Positions 23,094-29,146 of a DNA stretch of 45,942 nucleotides are shown one piece after another. The position numbers and the translations under genes are program-made. The DNA comes from a virus, in the IMG/VR virus record IMGVR_UViG_3300020020_000068, positions 1 to 45,942 of that record. One strand, given 5' to 3'. The first letter of the stretch is position 1. The number at the start of each line of letters is the position of its first letter. The notes under the pieces were generated by a model. The model ran no database searches. It was not told where the DNA came from and was given only the letters and a program-made list of their open reading frames with translations.

Positions 23094-23279
23094 TTATCCT
23101 CCTAGCCACTCGATGAAAGCTATAATTGGTATCCACGAGGCGACCCATAGAATGATCGCCACGAACATTGGCCCGAGCCCGCCTATACATCCATACTGTC
23201 CCCAACGGACCCTCTGTACCGCAACGGCAATCAAGCTGCCAGATGCGATGGAGAGGATTATGAACAGGGCGGTTTTCAT
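23094..23279 (-). CDS. Two-helix membrane protein
   Basis: A 61-residue protein with two hydrophobic helices (A-L-F-I-I-L-S-I-A-S-G-S-L-I-A-V and M-F-V-A-I-I-L-W-V-A-S-W-I-P-I) joined by a short R-W-G-Q-Y-G turn. It overlaps the neighbouring stop at its 5' end. The function is unknown; superinfection exclusion proteins often look like this, but there is no direct evidence. Confidence 0.6.
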   Translation of the reverse strand: MKTALFIILSIASGSLIAVAVQRVRWGQYGCIGGLGPMFVAIILWVASWIPIIAFIEWLGG

Positions 23280-23533
23280 CCCTGTTCGATTCTTTCCCTG
23301 GCCGATTCTAAATGATCTGCGAGCATTTCACCGGCCTCCTGGTTAGTTATGCGGCTCTCTGAAAGAAGCAATGCTGCCAGTTCTATTATTATAATACTCA
23401 TATTAGCATAAATAGAGGCTCTTGGGATGCCAGAGATGCAATTTAAGCTGTCGAAATTCTGCAGCACCCGAACTAGATCCTCTTTTAGCTTCCTCTCGAG
23501 ATCGATCTCGATTTGACTGCGCTCTGGTTGCAT
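23276..23533 (-). CDS. Small helical protein with a hydrophobic segment
   Basis: The start at 23533 follows the beta-helix stop after one base and gives 85 residues; a longer in-frame reading would run through the beta-helix gene. The N-terminus is charged (E-I-D-L-E-R-K-L-K-E-D-L), then comes S-I-I-I-I-E-L-A-A-L-L-L, and the C-terminus is acidic. The hydrophobic stretch is short and may be a helix core, not a membrane anchor. Function unknown. Confidence 0.55.
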   Translation of the reverse strand: MQPERSQIEIDLERKLKEDLVRVLQNFDSLNCISGIPRASIYANMSIIIIELAALLLSESRITNQEAGEMLADHLESARERIEQG

Positions 23534-23534
23534 T

Positions 23535-24662
23535 TCAACCTCCCAGCCTGTGAGCCGATCCCCAATTGGACGCTGTGTGAAAGCGATCCCCGACTGAGTT
23601 CCAATCGGGGCAGTTGCCACCAATGTAGATGCGGCCGGTCCCAAAGTTGAAGGCCGACTTCGCCCCGTAGACAGCAAGAGCCAGGAACTGCTCCCAATCG
23701 TGCGGGACCCTTCCCCTAAAGCGATTGTCCCGGAAAACTGGACGGTGGATACCACCTCCGACCTGTCCATTGAATGACGTTACACAGCCGTTCTCGATCG
23801 TGTTGCCGACGAACAGCATGTCCTCATTGTCGCCCTCGACCTCGACCGCTGGTTGGTTCGTGCCGCCAACGATCCAGTTATTGGTGACTTTTAAGCCACT
23901 TATTCCCTTGCCCGCGCTCGGTACGAAAAGGCCTCGACGGCCGATTTGATCTATGACGTTGTTGGTTACATATATCTCAAGCCCGCCCTCGATTACAAGC
24001 CCGTCCCCATGCGGCGTCAAGATACCGTTATCGTTGATAATGGTCCCCTCGTTCTGCTGTCGGTTGGCGGGCTTGCCAATAAAGATACCTTGCCCACCAT
24101 TCACATCGTTCCCCTGGAGGATCGAGTTTGTCCCGTTGTACTTGCACTCGATCGCCCACACAGGCAAATGGATCAGAAACTCGTTGTCAAGGATTTGGAG
24201 GTTCCACGCCCCCTCGTTGACGATGTTCGAGGCGTTGAGACTGACCAGCTTCATGTCGCGGACGGAGTTCTGATGGAAACCATCGTTCTCGCAGGAGAAC
24301 GTCACGCCACGAACCACCTGGTTCTGGCCATCGAGCGTGAAGCCAGAGACCTTGCATCCCGAACCCTCGAAACGAAAGAGCGAGGCCTCACGCTCGCCAT
24401 CGTCGAACTGTGGAAATCCAAGAGCCGCGGTGATTGTCGCGCGACGACTCATGCCAAACAAGTGGACACCACTGTAATAGTTGACGAACGGCGGGACGAT
24501 GATCGGCTGGTCGATCTCGAACCGCTCATCCGGGATAAACATGCTGCCGCCATAGCGCGAACGCAGATAGGCGATGGCTTCGATGATGGCCTGTCGGTTC
24601 CCAGCCGGTGTATTGTCCGGCCGCGCGTTGAACGGCTCATCAGTGATTGATGGGCACTTCAT
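23535..24662 (-). CDS. Right-handed beta-helix protein encoded in the early operon
   Basis: The ATG at 24662 follows an AAGGAGGAAATCC site and overlaps the small upstream gene (ATGA). The 375-residue product has the repeated short-strand and Asn/Gly-turn pattern of a parallel beta-helix (for example L-Q-I-L-D-N-E-F, I-Y-V-T-N-N-V-I, L-K-V-T-N-N-W-I, L-F-V-G-N-T-I). The N-terminal I-A-Y-L-R-S-R-Y-G-G-S segment is like that of pectate-lyase or tailspike proteins. The family usually degrades polysaccharide or serves as a tailspike. There is no signal peptide and it lies on the strand opposite to virion genes, so it is either an intracellular early protein or an unusually placed virion spike. Confidence 0.75.
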   Translation of the reverse strand: MKCPSITDEPFNARPDNTPAGNRQAIIEAIAYLRSRYGGSMFIPDERFEIDQPIIVPPFVNYYSGVHLFGMSRRATITAALGFPQFDDGEREASLFRFEGSGCKVSGFTLDGQNQVVRGVTFSCENDGFHQNSVRDMKLVSLNASNIVNEGAWNLQILDNEFLIHLPVWAIECKYNGTNSILQGNDVNGGQGIFIGKPANRQQNEGTIINDNGILTPHGDGLVIEGGLEIYVTNNVIDQIGRRGLFVPSAGKGISGLKVTNNWIVGGTNQPAVEVEGDNEDMLFVGNTIENGCVTSFNGQVGGGIHRPVFRDNRFRGRVPHDWEQFLALAVYGAKSAFNFGTGRIYIGGNCPDWNSVGDRFHTASNWGSAHRLGG

Positions 24663-24826
24663 CGGATTTCCTCCTTCTGGGCCGCAGGATGCTTGGTGAC
24701 GATCTCGAGGCGGCGAATGGCCATCGAGACATAGGCCATGGCCTTGGCGTCCGCTGGCCACACCGAGCGGAGCATGGCCAGCGCGTCGTGGTCGGCCTGG
24801 AAGCCGTCGATGAGGATTGTTGCCAT
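24659..24826 (-). CDS. Small protein upstream of the beta-helix gene
   Basis: A 55-residue product starts at an ATG behind GGAGTCCAAGTG and ends in an ATGA overlap with the beta-helix gene. It is a simple helical sequence (D-H-D-A-L-A-M-L-R-S-V-W and A-Y-V-S-M-A-I-R-R-L-E) with no known motif. Coupled translation with the beta-helix suggests a shared role, such as a chaperone or partner, but this is inference. Confidence 0.6.
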   Translation of the reverse strand: MATILIDGFQADHDALAMLRSVWPADAKAMAYVSMAIRRLEIVTKHPAAQKEEIR

Positions 24827-25032
24827 CACTTGGACTCCACATAAATATCTTTGCGGTTGCGGTTGGCCCGGCGCTCGTCAGCGCGCCGTAGGATGGCCCG
24901 ATTGATGAAGTGGATTTTTTTGAACTCGTCGACGGCGGCTGGGCAGAGGCCGTGGCGTTGGGTCAACTCGATTACCTCGTTGATGTAAATGAGTTGTTTG
25001 CGGACGTTGAGTAACGTGAAAGGGCGAGACAT
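24826..25032 (-). CDS. Small basic helical protein
   Basis: The 68-residue product is helical with a basic C-terminal half (R-A-I-L-R-R-A-D-E-R-R-A-N-R-N-R-K) that could bind nucleic acid. Its ribosome-binding site is GGAGTCCA plus five bases. The stop overlaps the next gene by one base. Function unknown. Confidence 0.6.
   Translation of the reverse strand: MSRPFTLLNVRKQLIYINEVIELTQRHGLCPAAVDEFKKIHFINRAILRRADERRANRNRKDIYVESK
24831..24838 (-). promoter_or_regulatory. Extended ribosome-binding motif GGAGTCCA
   Basis: Fifth of eight such sites, four bases before the start of the 55-residue gene. Confidence 0.55.
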
Positions 25033-25037
25033 CAGGT

Positions 25038-25045
25038 TGGACTCC
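25038..25045 (-). promoter_or_regulatory. Extended ribosome-binding motif GGAGTCCA
   Basis: Sixth of eight such sites, five bases before the 68-residue gene. Confidence 0.55.
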
Positions 25046-25053
25046 TTTTGGTT

Positions 25054-25251
25054 TTAGCGAGAAGAACTGTTCAACGCGGTCGAAACGCTCAACCCAAGCA
25101 GTTCCAAGAGCCTGGAAACGTCGGGGTCTGGCTCAAAATAGCCTCGCAACTGCTGCTCAAGCACAAACTGCGCATACGCCGCAGTCACCGCCGAGGCCAA
25201 GTCGACGGGGATTCCAAGAGGGTCGACCTGTCGTCCGTCATTTAGGACCAT
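25054..25251 (-). CDS. Small hypothetical protein, first gene of the main leftward operon
   Basis: The start at 25251 is preferred, behind AAAGGTG; an in-frame start further upstream would extend through a hairpin. The product has 65 residues with an Ala/Leu/Val-rich middle helix (L-A-S-A-V-T-A-A-Y-A-Q-F-V-L-E-Q-Q-L). It follows promoter 25499-25527. No known domain. Confidence 0.55.
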   Translation of the reverse strand: MVLNDGRQVDPLGIPVDLASAVTAAYAQFVLEQQLRGYFEPDPDVSRLLELLGLSVSTALNSSSR

Positions 25252-25276
25252 ATTCGCACCTTTTGTCAAGTGGGGC

Positions 25277-25294
25277 GGGGCGAGGGTTCGCCCC
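25277..25294 (-). other. Leader hairpin upstream of the first early gene
   Basis: A perfect 7-bp stem (GGGGCGA paired with TCGCCCC) around a 4-base loop lies 25 bases upstream of the start of the 65-residue gene. It may stabilise or regulate the leader of the leftward transcript. Similar GC hairpins precede two other early starts (25994 and 26475). Confidence 0.4.
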
Positions 25295-25498
25295 TGGCCG
25301 CAACGAGCATTGTGGCATCCCATTGTGGCATGAATGTGGCCGCAACGCGGCCGTTTCGCGATTTGTTGGGCCGGTGCGCCTCTGGCGCCTTGGTTGGAAT
25401 GTTGGGGTATCTAGATGAGTGCGCTATGTGCGTCTACGCACAATGTCTGAGTAGGTCTATGTGGTCCTTGGTGGCCCGTTCGAACGTGTGTCGGACGG

Positions 25499-25527
25499 AC
25501 CATATAGCCATACCTTTCTAGGGTCAA
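25499..25527 (-). promoter_or_regulatory. Leftward early promoter candidate
   Basis: On the minus strand TTGACC (-35, 25522-25527) and TATGGT (-10, 25499-25504) are 17 bases apart, 5/6 and 4/6 to consensus. It points into the leftward operon whose first gene starts at 25251. The position in a hairpin-rich intergenic region suits an early promoter read by host RNA polymerase. Confidence 0.5.
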
Positions 25528-25528
25528 G

Positions 25529-25588
25529 CTCCCCCTCTCCCTCTTCTATATCAAGTATATATATAGGGTAAGAAAGAGAGAAGGGGAG
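25529..25588. repeat. Imperfect inverted repeat with AT-rich centre
   Basis: Arms 25529-25547 and 25570-25588 pair at about 15 of 19 positions (C/T-rich against A/G-rich). The 22-base centre is A/T-rich (ATATCAAGTATATATATAGGGT). Such an arrangement fits a DNA unwinding element or a cruciform, and so a replication origin candidate. Confidence 0.5.
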
Positions 25589-25595
25589 TGAATGG

Positions 25596-25626
25596 TATGG
25601 GTGATGGGGAAACCCCGCGAGCCATA
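25596..25626 (+). repeat. 31-nt hairpin repeat, copy B
   Basis: Second of the three elements (TATGGGTG, GGGG-AAA-CCCC, GAGCCATA). It keeps the central GGGG/CCCC stem and triloop but has two extra mismatches, so it is the least perfect copy. It is intergenic. Confidence 0.6.
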
Positions 25627-25744
25627 TCGTCACGGACACGGATGGGTCAACCACCAAGAGCCATGAAGGCCCACTAAGACGTTAAACGTAGGGCAATCAA
25701 GGGCCCCCTCCAAGACGGTCGGCGTTCCGACTAAGACAACAACG

Positions 25745-25767
25745 AAAAAGGGGACCTCTCGGTCCCC
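25745..25767 (-). terminator. Rho-independent terminator, leftward
   Basis: Read on the minus strand, a perfect 7-bp stem (GGGGACC/GGTCCCC with 4-base loop at 25750-25767) is followed by TTTTT. It follows the leftward gene at 25773-25973 by 5 bases and separates it from the main early operon. Confidence 0.8.
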
Positions 25768-25772
25768 CTCTC

Positions 25773-25973
25773 TCACTTGCCCAAAAAACCCTGGGCGATT
25801 TCGGCCCGCTCCCGTTCCGACAACGGCCAACGGTGCTGACGGGCAAAGAACGTCTCGGCACCCGTGCGAGCCAACCGACGCGGATCGGGGCGGGGAGCGG
25901 GCGGACATTTGGTGACCGTCCCACCGCGCGCGAGGAACTCAGCAACCAACGGATCGAGATCGAGTTTAGACAT
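25773..25973 (-). CDS. Small early protein, Pro/Arg-rich
   Basis: The ATG at 25973 directly follows GGAGAGTCCA, giving 66 residues; an upstream start is less likely. The sequence has a Pro/Arg-rich middle (C-P-P-A-P-R-P-D-P-R-R-L) and a helix with L-S-E-R-E-R-A-E-I-A. It has its own terminator. The function is unknown; small early phage proteins of this size often target host factors, but nothing here shows it. Confidence 0.6.
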   Translation of the reverse strand: MSKLDLDPLVAEFLARGGTVTKCPPAPRPDPRRLARTGAETFFARQHRWPLSERERAEIAQGFLGK

Positions 25974-25983
25974 TGGACTCTCC
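25974..25983 (-). promoter_or_regulatory. Extended ribosome-binding motif GGAGAGTCCA
   Basis: Seventh of eight such sites; its last base adjoins the start codon of the 66-residue gene. Confidence 0.55.
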
Positions 25984-26015
25984 AAAAGAAAGTGGGGCGG
26001 CATTCGCGCCGCCCC
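25984..26015 (-). terminator. Hairpin with T-rich tail after the first early gene
   Basis: On the minus strand a GC-rich stem (GGGGCGGC/GCCGCCCC, 25994-26015) is followed by ACTTTCTTTT. It lies 10 bases after the stop of the 143-residue gene and immediately before the ribosome-binding site of the next. It may terminate partly, lowering expression of the downstream gene. Confidence 0.55.
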
Positions 26016-26024
26016 CGTTGAGGT

Positions 26025-26456
26025 TCACGCCGCTTTCTTCCGCGGGGACTCGAGTTCAGCGATTCGGGCCATCGCGGCGGCCATCTGCGCCGCCAAGTTG
26101 GCGTTGGCGGCCTCGGCCGCGGCCAATTTGCGAACGGTCTCGGCGTTCACGTCGACCTTCGGAGTGCCCGGAAGGCCGAGGCCCGTGACGATCGCGGCGT
26201 GCCGCTCTCTGACGTGTTCGAGCACTTTTTGTGCCCAGGCCTCAGTGCCCGCCGCGCCCGTTGGGAACGAGTCCCGCTTGTCGCCCGCATGGGCGTCAGC
26301 GGCCCACTGCTTCCACCCGTAGTTGGCGAGGAAACGGCGGGAGGCGATCGGCAAGGCGTCGAAATCCTCGAATCCCATATCCTGCTCGATCTTCTTCACG
26401 CGAGCGAACACGCGCCCGACGGTCTCGACGGCGGTCTCGGTGGTTTCGGTTGTCAT
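26025..26456 (-). CDS. First leftward early gene, Ala-rich coiled coil C-terminus
   Basis: The ATG at 26456 lies behind GGAGTCCA; a longer form would include the leader hairpin and is rejected. The 143-residue product has a Thr/Glu N-terminus, a middle helix with F-D-A-L-P-I-A-S-R-R-F-L-A-N-Y-G-W-K near 32-50, and an Ala/Asn heptad C-terminus (A-A-A-E-A-A-N-A-N-L-A-A-Q-M-A-A). It is the first gene away from the divergent region, so it is likely expressed first. The function is not recognised. Confidence 0.65.
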   Translation of the reverse strand: MTTETTETAVETVGRVFARVKKIEQDMGFEDFDALPIASRRFLANYGWKQWAADAHAGDKRDSFPTGAAGTEAWAQKVLEHVRERHAAIVTGLGLPGTPKVDVNAETVRKLAAAEAANANLAAQMAAAMARIAELESPRKKAA

Positions 26457-26460
26457 CTCT

Positions 26461-26468
26461 TGGACTCC
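26461..26468 (-). promoter_or_regulatory. Extended ribosome-binding motif GGAGTCCA
   Basis: Eighth of the eight such sites, four bases before the start of the 143-residue gene. Confidence 0.55.
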
Positions 26469-26474
26469 GGTTTG

Positions 26475-26495
26475 GGGCGGGGCCAATCCCCGCCC
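26475..26495 (-). other. Leader hairpin upstream of the first early gene
   Basis: A perfect 8-bp GC stem (GGGCGGGG/CCCCGCCC) with a 5-base loop lies just upstream of the GGAGTCCA site. It might stabilise the 5' end of the leftward message. It is one of three GC hairpins in front of early starts. Confidence 0.4.
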
Positions 26496-26564
26496 ACAAC
26501 TCCACCATGACACGTCCCACGCTCGATGACCATACCCATTAGTGCATGATACGTATGTATGTAT

Positions 26565-26609
26565 CGCATACCTCTTGGCATGGTTATTGTAGGTTGTGTT
26601 TGGTATGCG
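26565..26609. promoter_or_regulatory. Possible operator (CGCATACC / GGTATGCG)
   Basis: An exact 8-base inverted repeat, CGCATACC at 26565-26572 and GGTATGCG at 26602-26609, flanks 29 bases including TTGGCATGGTTATTG. It lies just right of TACGTAT (26550-26556) in the divergent region. It may bind a regulator; no protein can be assigned. Confidence 0.35.
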
Positions 26610-26689
26610 TACCCAGCATGGCACATGTTGCGTTCTCTGGCCCGGAAACGAAAGAAAAGATCGGGGCGGGGGCTAAAAAAGAAATAAAA

Positions 26690-26718
26690 TTGCTTGACTG
26701 CATCACCCCCACTAGATT
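26690..26718 (+). promoter_or_regulatory. Rightward promoter candidate for late genes
   Basis: TTGCTT (26690-26695) and TAGATT (26713-26718) are 17 bases apart, a fair match to a sigma-70 promoter pointing to the small terminase at 26862. It is the only rightward candidate that I see in this gap, so it may drive the packaging and tail genes. Confidence 0.4.
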
Positions 26719-26861
26719 TTTTCCAGTTGAACAGCCATATCGTTCACTCGCATTTCCCGAGCGATCTAGCCACCCCATTCGGCTTTTTTCGCGGTTTACC
26801 GCGAAAAAGAGCTTGACGCGGGCGCAGAATGCGCCCAAGCTGGTTCGCGAAAGGGCGAACT

Positions 26862-27512
26862 ATGTCTCGCGACGACGCGGAAACTACCAATCTCATAGAC
26901 GAGATTCTTCTCGAGGAGCCCACGCTCCCCCGTATCAGTGGCGGCACGGTCAAAGCCACCGTGGGCACTCACGTGCGCGACTTGACCCAGGCCGACATGG
27001 CCGCGCTCGACGGCCATCGTGGTACCCAGCCCCGATCGATCCAGCGCATTCGATCGTCCCATCACGCCCTGGCAAGGTGTCTTGCCTCGGGGATGAATAA
27101 CAATCAGGCCTCCCTCGTAACGGGTTACGGCTATCAACGGGTCTGGACACTTCAACAGGACCCGACGTTCATCGCTCTCGTCGAGGAATATCGGGCCGAG
27201 GCGAAGGAAATTTTCGCCGACCTGAACGAGCGCATGACCAACGTCTCGTTGGACGCGATCGAGGAACTTCAAGAACGGCTCGACGCGAGCCCAGAAGGTT
27301 TCTCTATCAGTATGCTCTTGGACGTTGTCAAGACGTTCGCGGATCGAACCGGGCACGGGCCGGGCCAAGAGGTGAAACTTTCAGTTTCTTCTTCCATGAT
27401 CGACCGGCCTCCTAAGGAGAGTTATGAAGAATGGCAAAAAAGGCGGACGCGGGAACTCGAACCGACAGAAGACATCGATAGCTTGGAGTCCCCAACCGGG
27501 CCCCCAAACTGA
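26862..27512 (+). CDS. Small terminase subunit candidate
   Basis: I take the ATG at 26862 (GAAAGGGCGAACT before it), giving 216 residues; an ATG at 26829 would add 11. The first half contains a helix-turn-helix-like segment (L-A-S-G-M-N-N-N-Q-A-S-L-V-T-G-Y-G-Y near 75-92) followed by helices that could form the oligomer core. Position directly before the large terminase, with an 89-base overlap of genes, is the main evidence. Small terminases recognise the packaging start site. Confidence 0.75.
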   Translation: MSRDDAETTNLIDEILLEEPTLPRISGGTVKATVGTHVRDLTQADMAALDGHRGTQPRSIQRIRSSHHALARCLASGMNNNQASLVTGYGYQRVWTLQQDPTFIALVEEYRAEAKEIFADLNERMTNVSLDAIEELQERLDASPEGFSISMLLDVVKTFADRTGHGPGQEVKLSVSSSMIDRPPKESYEEWQKRRTRELEPTEDIDSLESPTGPPN

Positions 27513-28929
27513 GGCTATAACGGCCGATTGGTGTCAAGAGCTGTTCTACGGTGGAGCCGCGGGCGGAGGAAAGAGCGATTTCCTTCTGGGCGATTTTTTG
27601 CAGGACGTGCCGACCTACGCTGCGGCGTGGCAAGGGGTGCTCTTTCGGAGAACCTATAATGAACTCGAAGAGCTTCTGCGGCGCTCTCGTGACATTTTCC
27701 CGTCGACGGATGCCGTGTGGCACGAGCAGGCAAAGACGTGGACCTGGCCCAATGGCGCGACGCTTAAGATGCGATATATGGAGAGGGACGCGGATGCCAC
27801 GCGCTACCAAGGGCACCAGTACTCCTGGATCGGCTGGGACGAACTCACTCAATGGCCCTCCGACTACGGATATCGCTACCTTCGAGCCCGACTACGATCG
27901 GCCCACGATGTCCCAACAAAGCGAATCCGTGCGGCTGCGAATCCTGGTGGCGTTGGGCACGTTTGGGTTAAAGCGTACTTTGTGGACCCGGCTCCTCGGG
28001 GCCTGGTGCCACTTACTGATCCGGTTACTGGCCTTCAGCGTATGTTTGTACCAGCGCGCCTCCGAGACAACCTCATCCTCCTCAATGCCGACCCAAAGTA
28101 CGCCGACAGGCTAAGAGGCCTGTCCTCGGCCACTATGGTTCGAGCGTGGCTCGATGGAGACTGGACCGTTGTCGAGGGGGCGTTCTTTGACTGTTGGTCC
28201 TATCAAAAACACGTCGTAGAGCCCTTTACGATTCCTACGGGATGGACTCGCTTCAGGTCAATGGACTGGGGATCGGCCCGGCCGTTCTCAGTTGGATGGT
28301 GGGCAATAGTCCAAGACGATCACAAATTACCTGAGATCAAAGCGGGCCTCTTGGCCTCCCCCGCTCGGGTCCTGCCCCGTGGCGCCCTGGTGCGTTATCG
28401 CGAGTGGTACGGAGCGGCTGGAGTCAATCAAGGCCTCAAGCTCGATGCCAGCCAAGTCGCCGAAGGGATCGTCGACCGCGAAAAACAGGACAAGTTGCGC
28501 TATGGCGTGCTTGATCCAGCCTGTTTCCGAGAGGACGGAGGCCCTTCGATCGCTGAGCGAATTAACGCCGTCCTGGTCGGGGCGCACTTGCGCCCGTTCC
28601 ATGCCGCTGACAACGCCCGAGTCCCCCAACGCGGGTCGATGGGTGGCTGGGATCAGATGCGCGCCCGGCTCGTTGGCCAGGACGGCGTACCCATGATCTA
28701 CACGTTCTCAACGTGCGATGCCTCGTTGAGGACGATTCCAGCGCTTGCCCACGATCAGACCAAGCCCGAGGACGTCGATACCGAGGGCGAGGATCACGCG
28801 GGCGATGAGTGGCGCTATGCGTGTATGTCGAGGCCTTTTATTGCGATTCCCGAGAACACTAAGAAAAGCATCCCAAGTGGCTACGTTACACAAACCTCGC
28901 CGAACGCGGGCGACTGGGTGAGTTACTAG
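27424..28929 (+). CDS. Terminase large subunit
   Basis: The 501-residue protein is the packaging motor. Walker A is Y-G-G-A-A-G-G-G-K-S (42-51) and Walker B is S-W-I-G-W-D-E (134-140). A coupling-like N-P-G-G motif follows near 173. The nuclease domain has acidic residues in the usual places: M-D-W-G (D281), V-L-D-P (D364) and A-G-D-E (D461). Sequence type matches headful-packaging phages. The ATG is behind AAGGAGAGTT and lies within the end of the small terminase gene. Confidence 0.95.
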   Translation: MKNGKKGGRGNSNRQKTSIAWSPQPGPQTEAITADWCQELFYGGAAGGGKSDFLLGDFLQDVPTYAAAWQGVLFRRTYNELEELLRRSRDIFPSTDAVWHEQAKTWTWPNGATLKMRYMERDADATRYQGHQYSWIGWDELTQWPSDYGYRYLRARLRSAHDVPTKRIRAAANPGGVGHVWVKAYFVDPAPRGLVPLTDPVTGLQRMFVPARLRDNLILLNADPKYADRLRGLSSATMVRAWLDGDWTVVEGAFFDCWSYQKHVVEPFTIPTGWTRFRSMDWGSARPFSVGWWAIVQDDHKLPEIKAGLLASPARVLPRGALVRYREWYGAAGVNQGLKLDASQVAEGIVDREKQDKLRYGVLDPACFREDGGPSIAERINAVLVGAHLRPFHAADNARVPQRGSMGGWDQMRARLVGQDGVPMIYTFSTCDASLRTIPALAHDQTKPEDVDTEGEDHAGDEWRYACMSRPFIAIPENTKKSIPSGYVTQTSPNAGDWVSY

Positions 28930-28930
28930 C

Positions 28931-29146
28931 ATGTGGAACGAGTTCATGCAGATGAGTTCCCCGGCAGCCTTCGTGTTGGCGGTCTTTGTCGCCGCACCTT
29001 GCAGCGCGGCTGCTATCATTCTCAGTACGTGGTCGGTTAATCGCACGACGCGGCGCAGACAGGAGCTTGAGCACCTGATCAACCTGCGCAAGACCGCAGA
29101 TGGTGCGAAGATGATCGAGGAAAAGCGGCGCAGGGATGAAGATTAA
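28931..29146 (+). CDS. Small membrane protein with charged tail
   Basis: The product has 71 residues: a hydrophobic helix near 12-34 (F-V-L-A-V-F-V-A-A-P-C-S-A-A-A-I-I) then a strongly basic and acidic C-terminus (R-T-T-R-R-R-Q-E-L-E). It starts one base after the terminase stop and ends directly before the fibre gene. The layout resembles small phage membrane proteins such as Rz1-like or holin-like ones; the role is uncertain. Confidence 0.6.
   Translation: MWNEFMQMSSPAAFVLAVFVAAPCSAAAIILSTWSVNRTTRRRQELEHLINLRKTADGAKMIEEKRRRDED

Larger units (their letters stand above)
25252..25772. other. Intergenic control region, 521 bases
   Basis: No convincing gene is present. The stretch holds a GC hairpin (25277-25294), short hairpins around 25339-25353 and 25364-25380, a leftward promoter (25499-25527), a long imperfect inverted repeat with an AT-rich centre (25529-25588), copy B of the 31-nt hairpin (25596-25626), and the terminator of the upstream leftward gene (25745-25767). 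This density of structure makes it the best candidate for an origin or regulatory hub. Confidence 0.6.
26457..26861. other. Divergent intergenic region, 405 bases
   Basis: No gene is supported here. It separates the first leftward gene from the small terminase and holds the leader hairpin (26475-26495), TACGTAT at 26550-26556, an 8-base inverted repeat (26565-26609), a candidate rightward promoter (26690-26718) and two small GC-rich stems near 26792-26838. Confidence 0.6.

Noticed and set aside
23946-24650. 234-residue plus-strand frame across the beta-helix gene
   Set aside because: The minus strand shows a convincing beta-helix pattern and a strong start; the plus frame has no recognised pattern.
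25270-25521. 83-residue plus-strand frame in the intergenic region
   Set aside because: No ribosome-binding site, runs through hairpins and promoter elements, and composition is unlike other genes.
26457-26624. Upstream extension of the first leftward gene to 26624
   Set aside because: It would read through the leader hairpin and bypass the GGAGTCCA site that fits the ATG at 26456.
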